DNA from: Streptomyces candidus | Lineage (GTDB): Bacteria; Actinomycetota; Actinomycetes; Streptomycetales; Streptomycetaceae | Assembly: GCF_014207445.1 (NCBI RefSeq) | Contig: NZ_JACHEM010000012.1 | Location: forward strand, 124,001 to 188,000 | Direction of reading: 5' to 3' | DNA: 64,000 nt | Shown: positions 57,766 to 64,000 of the stretch, piece by piece | Position numbering within the stretch: the first letter of the stretch is position 1 | How the letters are laid out: every line of letters starts with the position of its first letter | Notes under the pieces: model-generated | The model's input: the letters and a program-made list of their open reading frames with translations, nothing else | Database searches by the model: none | Told to the model about the DNA's origin: nothing | Translations under genes and position numbers: made by a program

Positions 57766-57823
57766 ATCTTCTCCCCTGGACACCTTCACTCGGCAGCGCA
57801 TGAAAGTTTATACGGTTTCTTAA

Positions 57824-57841
57824 CTTCACAACTTTGTGAAG
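57824..57841. promoter_or_regulatory. Operator of the ABC exporter
   Basis: CTTCACAA-CT-TTGTGAAG, perfect inverted repeat in the gap between the regulator and the exporter. It covers the -35 box of the exporter promoter. Confidence 0.8.
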
Positions 57842-57853
57842 CACGCGTACGTT
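57825..57853 (+). promoter_or_regulatory. Promoter of the ABC exporter (leaderless)
   Basis: -35 TTCACA (57825-57830), 17 bases, -10 TACGTT (57848-57853), then seven bases to ATG 57861 with no ribosome-binding site. Confidence 0.6.
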
Positions 57854-57860
57854 CAGAATT

Positions 57861-58769
57861 ATGACCGATGCAATCAGCGTGGCCGGACTGCACAAGTCCT
57901 TCGGCCGCACGCACGCACTGGACGGCCTCGACCTCACCGTCAGGACGGGCGAGGTCCACGGCTTTCTCGGGCCCAACGGTTCGGGCAAGTCCACCACCAT
58001 CCGCGTCCTGCTCGGCCTGCTGCGGGCCGACTCCGGCGACGTCACGCTGCTGGACGGCGACCCCTGGCAGGACGCGGTCGCGCTGCACCGGCGGATCGCG
58101 TACGTGCCGGGCGACGTCACGCTGTGGCGCAACCTCTCCGGCGGCGAGGTCATCGACCTGTACGGGAAGTTGCGGGGCGGACTCGACGCGGGGCGGCGGG
58201 CGGAGCTCATCGCACGCTTCGAGCTGGACCCGACGAAGAAGGGCCGCACGTACTCCAAGGGCAACCGGCAGAAGGTGGCCCTGGTCGCGGCGTTCGCGGC
58301 CCGGGACGTCGACCTGCTGATCCTCGACGAGCCGACCAGCGGGCTCGATCCGCTGATGGAGTCCGTCTTCCAGCGGTGCGTGGAGGAGGCGCGGGACGAG
58401 GGGCGGACCGTGCTGCTGTCCTCGCACATCCTGAGCGAGGTGGAGACCCTGTGCGACCGGGTCAGCATCATCCGGCAGGGGCGGACCGTGGAGTCCGGCT
58501 CCCTCGCCGAGCTGCGGCACCTGACCCGCACCTCGATCACCGCCGAGCTGGCGTCCCCGCCGAACGGGATCGCCGGCCTGCCGGGCGTGCACGACGTCGA
58601 CGTCCAGGGCAACCGGGTCAGGCTCCAGGTCGACACCGACAAGCTGGACGCGGTGCTCGGCGCACTCACCGCGTCGGGGGTGCGGTCGCTGACCAGCACA
58701 CCGCCGACGCTGGAAGAGCTGTTCATGCGGCACTACGGCGAGGACCGCGAGGAGGTGCTCGCGCGATGA
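57861..58769 (+). CDS. ABC transporter ATP-binding protein (drug-export type)
   Basis: 302 residues. Walker A GPNGSGKST at about 38-46, Walker B VDLLILDEPTSGLD, switch His in LLSSHILSE. The signature LSGGQ is replaced by SKGNRQKVAL, a variant found in some actinobacterial multidrug/antibiotic exporters. C-terminal extension (TSITAELASPPNG, VHDVDVQGNRVRLQVDTDKL, TLEELFMRHYG) matches the DrrA-like group. Coupled to the permease by ATGA. Likely opened when the GbsR/MarR-type repressor is released. Confidence 0.93.
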   Translation: MTDAISVAGLHKSFGRTHALDGLDLTVRTGEVHGFLGPNGSGKSTTIRVLLGLLRADSGDVTLLDGDPWQDAVALHRRIAYVPGDVTLWRNLSGGEVIDLYGKLRGGLDAGRRAELIARFELDPTKKGRTYSKGNRQKVALVAAFAARDVDLLILDEPTSGLDPLMESVFQRCVEEARDEGRTVLLSSHILSEVETLCDRVSIIRQGRTVESGSLAELRHLTRTSITAELASPPNGIAGLPGVHDVDVQGNRVRLQVDTDKLDAVLGALTASGVRSLTSTPPTLEELFMRHYGEDREEVLAR

Positions 58770-60370
58770 CCGCTCTCACCGTCACCCGCGCACAGGGCGG
58801 GCAACTCACTGCCACCGGCACCTTGTTGCGGTTCGCGCTGCGCCGGGACCGGGTCATGCTGCCGGTGTGGGTGCTGGTGCTGGGCGCGATGGTCAGCAGC
58901 GGTGCCAACACCCTCGGGGCGCTGTACGCCACCGAGGCGGAACGCACGCAGGCGGCGGCCACCATGGCGTCCAACGGGACCCTGCGCGCGCTCTACGGGC
59001 CGGTCTTCGACCCGTCGCTCGGTGGACTGGTCGCCTGGCGCTTCGGCACGTTCGCCGCCCTGCTGGCAGGGGCGATGAGCCTGGTCGTCGTCGTACGGCA
59101 CACCAGGGACGAGGAGGAGAGCGGACGGCAGGAACTGCTGTCGGCGGCCCGGGTCGGACGGCACGCGCCGCTGGCGGCCGCCCTGCTCGCCGCACTGATC
59201 GCCAACACGGCGGTGGCGGTGATCGTGACCGGCGCGCTCACCTCCGCCACGGGGGACGCGGCGGGATCCCTCGCGCTGGGGCTGACGATCGCCGTGAGCG
59301 GGATGTTCTTCGCGGGGACGGCGGCCGTCACGGCGCAGCTCACCGAGAGCGCACGGTTCGCGAAGGGCCTGGCGGCGGCGGTACTGGGCGCCGCGTTCGC
59401 GCTGCGGGCGGCGGGCGACGCGGGCACGGCGGACGGGTCGTCCGTACTGACTTGGGTGTCGCCGCTCGGCTGGGCGGAGAACGTCCGCCCGTACGCGGAC
59501 GAACGGTGGTGGCTGCTGGCGGTACTGGCGGCTGCCGCACTGGCCCAGGCGGGGGCCGCCCGGGTGCTGTCCGGGCGGCGCGACGTCGGCATGAGCTTCC
59601 TGCCCGCCCGGCCAGGTCCCGCCGTCGGGCGCCTGACCACGGCGTACGGACTCGCCTGGCGGCTGCAGCGGGGCGCCGTGGCGGGGTGGACGCTCGGGTT
59701 CCTGGCGGCCGGGGTGCTGTTCGGCGGGATGACCTCGGACGTCGGCGACCTGGTCGGCGGCAACGAACAGACCAGGGAGATCTTCCGGCGCATGGGCGGG
59801 CAGGAGGCGATGAGCGACGCGTTCCTCGCGGCGATGGTCGGCATCCTCGGCATGGTCGCGGCCCTGTACGTGGCCGGTTCGGTGCTGCGGCTGCACGGCG
59901 AGGAGACCTCTCAGCGGGCCGAACCGGTGCTCGCGGGGGCGGTCGGGCGGCTGCGGTGGGCGGCCGGACACCTGGCGATCGCCTTCGGCGGGGCGGTGGT
60001 GCTGATGGTGGTCGCGGGCCTGGGCCTCGCGATCGGCTACGGGCAGGGCCTCGGGCCGATCGTGGCCGCGGCACTGGTGCAGGTGCCCGCAGTGTGGGTG
60101 CTGGGCGGGGTGACGGTGTTCCTGTACGGGCTCTTCCCGCGGGCGGCGGTGGGGAGCTGGGGCGTGGTGGGACTGTGCCTGCTGCTCGGCTGGATCGGTC
60201 CCGCGCTGGATCTGCCCGAGGCGGTACTGGACGTGTCGCCGTTCGGCCACCTGCCGAAGGTGCCGGGGGCGGAGATGGAATGGGGAGCGGTCGGAGTCCT
60301 GCTGGCGCTGGCCGTGGCGCTGGTGGGGGCGGGCCTGGTGGGGCTGCGGCGGAGGGACGTGGCGGTATAG
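58766..60370 (+). CDS. ABC transporter permease (drug-export type)
   Basis: 534 residues from ATG 58766, overlapping the ATPase stop, with GGAGG upstream. About twelve membrane helices in two homologous halves, each beginning with a short cytoplasmic LRFALRRDRVMLPVW- or YGLAWRLQRGAVAGW-like segment. Conserved charged loop VRHTRDEEESGRQELLSAARVGRHAPLAA, echoed by LRLHGEETSQRAEPVLAGAVGRLRWAAGH in the second half. This two-fold fused permease, as in the polyketide/tetronasin exporters, pairs with a single ATPase. Substrate unknown. Confidence 0.9.
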   Translation: MTALTVTRAQGGQLTATGTLLRFALRRDRVMLPVWVLVLGAMVSSGANTLGALYATEAERTQAAATMASNGTLRALYGPVFDPSLGGLVAWRFGTFAALLAGAMSLVVVVRHTRDEEESGRQELLSAARVGRHAPLAAALLAALIANTAVAVIVTGALTSATGDAAGSLALGLTIAVSGMFFAGTAAVTAQLTESARFAKGLAAAVLGAAFALRAAGDAGTADGSSVLTWVSPLGWAENVRPYADERWWLLAVLAAAALAQAGAARVLSGRRDVGMSFLPARPGPAVGRLTTAYGLAWRLQRGAVAGWTLGFLAAGVLFGGMTSDVGDLVGGNEQTREIFRRMGGQEAMSDAFLAAMVGILGMVAALYVAGSVLRLHGEETSQRAEPVLAGAVGRLRWAAGHLAIAFGGAVVLMVVAGLGLAIGYGQGLGPIVAAALVQVPAVWVLGGVTVFLYGLFPRAAVGSWGVVGLCLLLGWIGPALDLPEAVLDVSPFGHLPKVPGAEMEWGAVGVLLALAVALVGAGLVGLRRRDVAV

Positions 60371-60484
60371 CGGGGGCGCGGCGGGGGGCGGAACTGTGGG
60401 GCGGGGCGGTGGGGCGCGGCAGCGGGCAGCGGGCAGCGGCGGACGGCGACTTGGGGCGGGACGTTCCGCGCCGGGCCGTCCCCC

Positions 60485-60994
60485 TCACACCATCTCCGTG
60501 AGGTCCTTCGCGTAGTAGGCGATCGCGGCGCGGTACTGCTGGACGCCCTCGTCGTCGCTGCTGTCCACGAGCAGCGCCAGCAGCAATTGCATCGGCTCGT
60601 GGTGCTCGCCGACGTTGAACAGGGCCATCGCGAGGAACGTCTTGAGCGCGCCGTCGGCGGGGAACTCCGCCGTACCGGAACGCAGGGTACGGACCGCCAC
60701 CTCGTAGCGTCCGAGCACCCGGAACGTACTGCCGAGTCCCAGCAGGGCCCCCCGCCGGTCCGCCGCCGTGAGCTGTCCGGCCAGCGCCCGCTCGTAGTAC
60801 GGCACCGCCTCCGCCTCCAGCCCGAGCCGGTCGTGGGCCCATGCCGTCTGGTAGGCGATCTCGGCGTCCTCGGGGAAACGCCCGGCCAGTGCGAGCAGCC
60901 GCTGCCTGGCCTCCTCGGTGCGGTCGGCGGTCCGCAGGGCGACGGCTTCGGCGAGGAGGGACTCGCGGTCCTGGTGCGGGGTCATGCGAGGCAT
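60485..60994 (-). CDS. Tetratricopeptide repeat protein
   Basis: 169 residues from ATG 60994. Four helical pairs with TPR residues: ALRTADRTEEARQRLLALAGRFPED, AYQTAWAHDRLGLEAEAVPYYERALAG, LLGLGSTFRVLGRYEVAVRTLRSGTAEFP and FLAMALFNVGEHHEPMQLLLALLVDSS. Small, soluble, a protein-binding scaffold. Partners are not suggested by context. Convergent with the ABC permease across 114 bases that include GGCAGCG repeated three times. Confidence 0.85.
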   Translation of the reverse strand: MPRMTPHQDRESLLAEAVALRTADRTEEARQRLLALAGRFPEDAEIAYQTAWAHDRLGLEAEAVPYYERALAGQLTAADRRGALLGLGSTFRVLGRYEVAVRTLRSGTAEFPADGALKTFLAMALFNVGEHHEPMQLLLALLVDSSDDEGVQQYRAAIAYYAKDLTEMV

Positions 60995-61022
60995 GGTCGC
61001 AGGGACGGGTGGACGGCGCGGG

Positions 61023-61619
61023 TCAGCGGACGTAATCCTTCAGCTCTTCGGTGTCGAGCTCGATGCCCACGGGTTCGGGAATCGTGATCGCCTCGCCGAA
61101 CGTCACGCTGTGCGCGTCCATGTACTTGCCCCGGTTCTGGTCGGGCTTGCTGAAGACGGTGACCTCACAGCTGTCCCGGTCGATGAGCACGTACACCGGG
61201 ATGCCCGACGCGGCGTAGGCCGGGGGCTTCTCCACCCGGTCACGGTCGTCGGTGTCCGAATCGTACGAGGTCACCTCGACCACCATCAGAGCGCCGGCCG
61301 GATCGGCCCACTCCCCCTGCCCCGCAAATGCCTTCCGGTGTGCGAGTACGCCGTCGGGCCTGGCCCGGCCCTTGCGGTACGCCTCCACCTTGAGTCCCTG
61401 GTCGGAGCCGAACAGGGCCCACCCCGGCCTGTGCTGCATGCAGATCGCCCGCAGCCACTCGACGATTGCGTTGTGATCCCCGTCGGGCACTTTCTTTTCC
61501 CTGGTCCGTCCGCCGATGAACTCGAACCTGACGGCATCGGAAGCGGAGGCGGCCGCCCTGGCCACCTCTTCGAATTCCTCCACCGTCATGCCGGACGTGC
61601 GCTCTGCCATGACCGTCAT
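61023..61619 (-). CDS. Uma2 family (PD-(D/E)XK nuclease-like, DUF820) protein
   Basis: 198 residues from ATG 61619 with GGAAGGGAG. Core motif ARPDGVLAHR near 89-98 with Asp, then ALMVVEVTSYDSDTDDRDRVEKPPAYAASGIPVYVLIDRD, giving the Asp...Glu-x-Val pattern of restriction-endonuclease-like folds. Uma2 genes are numerous in Streptomyces and cyanobacteria; their biological role is unknown. A single copy here. In a run of minus-strand genes after the two-component system. Confidence 0.88.
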   Translation of the reverse strand: MTVMAERTSGMTVEEFEEVARAAASASDAVRFEFIGGRTREKKVPDGDHNAIVEWLRAICMQHRPGWALFGSDQGLKVEAYRKGRARPDGVLAHRKAFAGQGEWADPAGALMVVEVTSYDSDTDDRDRVEKPPAYAASGIPVYVLIDRDSCEVTVFSKPDQNRGKYMDAHSVTFGEAITIPEPVGIELDTEELKDYVR

Positions 61620-61712
61620 GATGCGCTCCCTTCCTGGCGTGCACCAGTGTGGCGGAGCCGCCCCGCGTACCCCGCGCTCTTGTCCGCCGTACCCCCGAAC
61701 GGGTGATCGCCC

Positions 61713-62420
61713 CTACCCCGGCACCACCAGCCTCGCCTCGTAGGCGAACACCGCCGCCTGCGTCCGGTCCCGCAGGCCCAGTTTCACCAGCACCCGGCTA
61801 ACGTGCGTCTTGATGGTGGACTCGGCGACGACCAGGTGCGCGGCGATCTCCCCGTTGGAGAGGCCCTGGGCGATCAGCACCAGGACTTCCGTCTCGCGGT
61901 CGGTGAGATCGCCGAGCTGGGCGAGGGTGGCGGGGTGGCGGGCCGCCGCCGGCCCCGAGGTCCCGGAGAGCTTCGAGAACTCGGCGATCAGACGCTTGGT
62001 GACGGCGGGCGCGAGGAGGGCCTCGCCGCCCGCCACCACCCGTACCCCCTCGGCGAGCTGCCGCGCGGAGGCGTCCTTGAGGAGGAAGCCGGAGGCGCCC
62101 GCGCGCAGCGCCTGGTAGACGTACTCGTCGAGGTCGAAGGTGGTCAGGACGAGCACCTTCGCGTCCGGGTCGGCGGCGACGATCTCCCGCGTCGCCTCGA
62201 TGCCGTTGAGTTCGGGCATCCGGATGTCCATCAGGACGACGTCCGGACGCAGCTCGCGGGCGCGCGCGACCGCCTGCCGGCCGTCGACGGCCTCCCCGAC
62301 GACCTCGATGCCGGGCATCGCGCCGAGCAGGACGGAGAACCCCTCCCGGACCATCATCTGGTCGTCGACGATCAGGACCCGGATGGTCCCGGGGGCGGAC
62401 GGAGCCTGTGCCTCGCTCAT
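61713..62420 (-). CDS. NarL/LuxR-family response regulator
   Basis: 235 residues. Receiver domain with VLIVDDQMMVREGF and phosphoacceptor Asp in VVLMDIRMPELNG, Thr in LVLTTFD, Lys in FLLKDAS. LuxR HTH near the C-terminus: LTDRETEVLVLIAQGLSNGEIAAHLVVAESTIKTHVSRVLVKLGLRDRTQA. Overlaps the kinase gene by four bases (ATGA), so the pair is one operon. Targets unknown; typical neighbours such as an ABC exporter are one block away at 57.9-60.4 kb. Confidence 0.95.
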   Translation of the reverse strand: MSEAQAPSAPGTIRVLIVDDQMMVREGFSVLLGAMPGIEVVGEAVDGRQAVARARELRPDVVLMDIRMPELNGIEATREIVAADPDAKVLVLTTFDLDEYVYQALRAGASGFLLKDASARQLAEGVRVVAGGEALLAPAVTKRLIAEFSKLSGTSGPAAARHPATLAQLGDLTDRETEVLVLIAQGLSNGEIAAHLVVAESTIKTHVSRVLVKLGLRDRTQAAVFAYEARLVVPG

Positions 62421-63805
62421 GCGGTGGCCCCCCGGGCGGGCGGTACGGCGTCCTCGACGCCGGGCAGGACCTTGGTGACCGCGTCCTGCGGTGACGCCGG
62501 CGCCACCGGGACGAACACCGTCACCTCGAAGCCGCCCCCGTCCTTCGGGTCCGCCGTCATCTCGCCGCCGAGCATCCCGACCCGTTCCCGCATCCCGGTC
62601 ACGCCGTGCCCCGCGCCGGGCGACGGCGGGGCGTCGGCCGTGCCGGGCCCGTTGACGATCCGCAGGCCGAGCCCGCCCAGGACGTAGCTGACCTCGACGC
62701 GGGCGGCGGCCCCCGGTGCGTGGCGCAGCACGTTGCTCAGGGCCTCCTGCACGATGCGGTACGCGGACAGCTCCACGCCCTGCGGGAGTTCTCGGACCGC
62801 GCCGGTGGTGACGTGCTCGACGTCCAGGCCGGTGTCACGGACGTTGCTCAGCAGCCGGGGCAGGTCGGAGAGCTGGGGCTGCGGGGCGTCGGGCGCCTCG
62901 TAGTCCTCCGCCCGTACGACACCCAGGACGCGGCGCAGTTCGGTGAGGGCGGCGACCGCGTTCTCCCGGATGGTGACAAAGGCCTGCTCCAGTTCGGGCG
63001 GCGGGCTGTCCACCCGGTAGGGGGCGGCCTCCGCCTGGATGGCGACGACCGACATGTGGTGGGCGACCACGTCGTGCAGCTCGCGGGCGATGGTGGTGCG
63101 CTCTTCGAGCAGGGTGCGGCGGTCGCGCTCGACGGCGGTGACGGACATCTGCGCCACGACCTCGCGCTGACCGGCCCGGCGGATGTGGAAGAGGGAGACG
63201 GCGAGGAGGACGAAGGCGGCGGCGACGAGGAACTGCGGCCCGGTCTCCAGGTCGCCCCCTCCCACCCCCAGGAAGGTGACCACCGCGGTGTAGACGAAAG
63301 CGATTCCCCACATCCAGGCGGCCGTCCTCGGCCGGGTCCTGGCGGCGACGACCGTCATCACGACGAGCATCGCGCCCACTGCGGCGGGCGGCCAGGGCCA
63401 GCCCTCCCGGAAGGCTCCCAGGACGCCCGTGAAGAAGGACGCCAGCAGGCACGTCCACCAGGCGAGGACCGGGCGGATGAGGGTCAGCGCGACCGGGACC
63501 GCGCAGAGCGCGCCGACGAACAGGCCCTCCGCCCCGTCGCCCACCGACTCGTACCCGATGGCGAAGGTGATGAGCGCCCAGGCGAGGACGAGGGCGTGCA
63601 CCGACCAGCTCGCCCACCTCGCCATCGGCGCGGGCAGCCTGCCCAGTACCGGACCGTCCGTCCGCAGCGGGGGCAGCGGGCGGAACGTGAGGGGCTTGCG
63701 CAGGAGGTCCTCGCGCAGGCCGTGGAGCGCGCGGAGGGCGAGGCGGTACTCGGGGCTGCGGCTGCGGGGGCCGCGAGCGGTGGGCGTGCTGGTCGTCTGG
63801 GTCAC
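62417..63805 (-). CDS. DesK-type (HisKA_3) sensor histidine kinase
   Basis: 462 residues from GTG 63805. About six membrane helices between 60 and 215 form the sensor part. The dimerisation domain HisKA_3 holds phosphoacceptor His in IARELHDVVAHHMSVVAIQAEAA; HATPase_c follows with YRIVQEALSNVLRHAPGA and GVTGMRERVGMLGG. The sensor has no large external domain, so it probably senses membrane state or a membrane-borne drug. Coupled to the NarL-type regulator. Confidence 0.95.
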   Translation of the reverse strand: MTQTTSTPTARGPRSRSPEYRLALRALHGLREDLLRKPLTFRPLPPLRTDGPVLGRLPAPMARWASWSVHALVLAWALITFAIGYESVGDGAEGLFVGALCAVPVALTLIRPVLAWWTCLLASFFTGVLGAFREGWPWPPAAVGAMLVVMTVVAARTRPRTAAWMWGIAFVYTAVVTFLGVGGGDLETGPQFLVAAAFVLLAVSLFHIRRAGQREVVAQMSVTAVERDRRTLLEERTTIARELHDVVAHHMSVVAIQAEAAPYRVDSPPPELEQAFVTIRENAVAALTELRRVLGVVRAEDYEAPDAPQPQLSDLPRLLSNVRDTGLDVEHVTTGAVRELPQGVELSAYRIVQEALSNVLRHAPGAAARVEVSYVLGGLGLRIVNGPGTADAPPSPGAGHGVTGMRERVGMLGGEMTADPKDGGGFEVTVFVPVAPASPQDAVTKVLPGVEDAVPPARGATA

Positions 63806-63906
63806 GTTCCCACGGTAGGTCGGCGCACCGGCGCGGTCGTCCGCCCGTACGCCGACCTTCCTCGTCCGTCCCAGGTACTACGTGCCTCCGCCCCCGTCCG
63901 GGGCTC

Positions 63907-64000
63907 CTACGTCGCGCGGAACTCCTGCGCATGCTCGGCCGCCCACTCCTCGAAGGTCCTGGCCGGGCGCCCGGTCACGTCCTGGACCGTAGTGGCGACC
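63907..64000 (-). CDS. C-terminal end of an NmrA/SDR-like NAD(P)-binding protein (partial)
   Basis: The last 30 codons read VATTVQDVTGRPARTFEEWA and AEHAQEFRAT before TAG. VxxVTGRPARTFEEWAxExAxEF is the usual ending of NmrA-like atypical short-chain dehydrogenases of actinobacteria (recalled). The cofactor-binding part lies beyond the window. Confidence 0.65.
   Translation of the reverse strand, partial: VATTVQDVTGRPARTFEEWAAEHAQEFRAT

Noticed and set aside
61023..61619. Uma2 protein as a CRISPR or defence nuclease
   Set aside because: The fold is nuclease-like, but the gene is isolated among ordinary genes and the family's role is unknown.

Overview
The window is a piece of a high-GC actinobacterial chromosome, almost certainly Streptomyces. 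Evidence: very high third-position GC in nearly every gene, frequent GTG and TTG starts, a wblA gene, a lysC-asd operon with the actinobacterial internal lysC start, a BldD-like box pair, TANNNT -10 elements placed for leaderless mRNAs, and tRNA-Pro(CGG). From memory the gene order resembles the S. coelicolor core from nhaA through crp, the ArsA-like pair, wblA, asd/lysC and recR to purA; this was not checked by a search.

Layout. 1-20.8 kb is core: end of a NhaA-like antiporter, holin-X protein, epoxide-hydrolase-like enzyme, GH4 glycosidase, MarP-like membrane serine protease, CoA-type Nudix hydrolase, endonuclease III, Crp, SPFH protein, nucleotidyltransferase, MBL-fold and Nudix hydrolases, RidA, a DUF4177 peptide, two ArsA/GET3-type ATPases, wblA, a class A penicillin-binding protein, YqeY, a metallophosphoesterase and a membrane protein. 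tRNA-Pro(CGG) lies at 20.86 kb with a strong terminator behind it.

20.9-29.1 kb looks accessory. It has a 600-base gene-free stretch full of hairpins, a 1338-residue STAND NTPase with a membrane helix and 14 WD40 blades whose gene carries a TTA codon, a GntR/HutC regulator coupled to a family-2 glycosyltransferase, and a FkbM-type methyltransferase. Gaps are large, codon use is less biased than around it, and a probable gene remnant lies at the right edge. This is the part most likely to hold an undescribed (conflict or surface-modification) function.

29.2-64 kb is core again: S9 peptidase, SURF1, a SigE-family sigma factor with a coupled membrane protein, asd, lysC, a lipoprotein, DUF5063, recR, ybaB, a stand-alone SLATT-like membrane protein, FCD-GntR beside a class III aminotransferase, a receptor Ser/Thr kinase, DJ-1/MarR, a VanX-like dipeptidase, MerR facing an imine-reductase-like enzyme, a winged-helix AlkZ-like protein, a membrane-anchored phosphate-binding-like protein, purA, a divergent lipid-kinase-like protein, a drug-type ABC exporter with its regulator, TPR and Uma2 proteins, and a DesK/NarL-type two-component system. 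The window ends inside an SDR/NmrA-like gene.

How genes work together. Overlapping stop/start codons tie many pairs (holin/hydrolase, Nudix/MBL, DUF4177/RidA, ATPase pair, lysC/asd, sigma/membrane protein, recR/DUF5063, DJ-1/MarR, ABC subunits, kinase/response regulator). Three local regulators (MarR, MerR, GbsR/MarR-like) have well-formed dyads over the promoter of their own or the facing gene. Perfect hairpins separate most convergent pairs.
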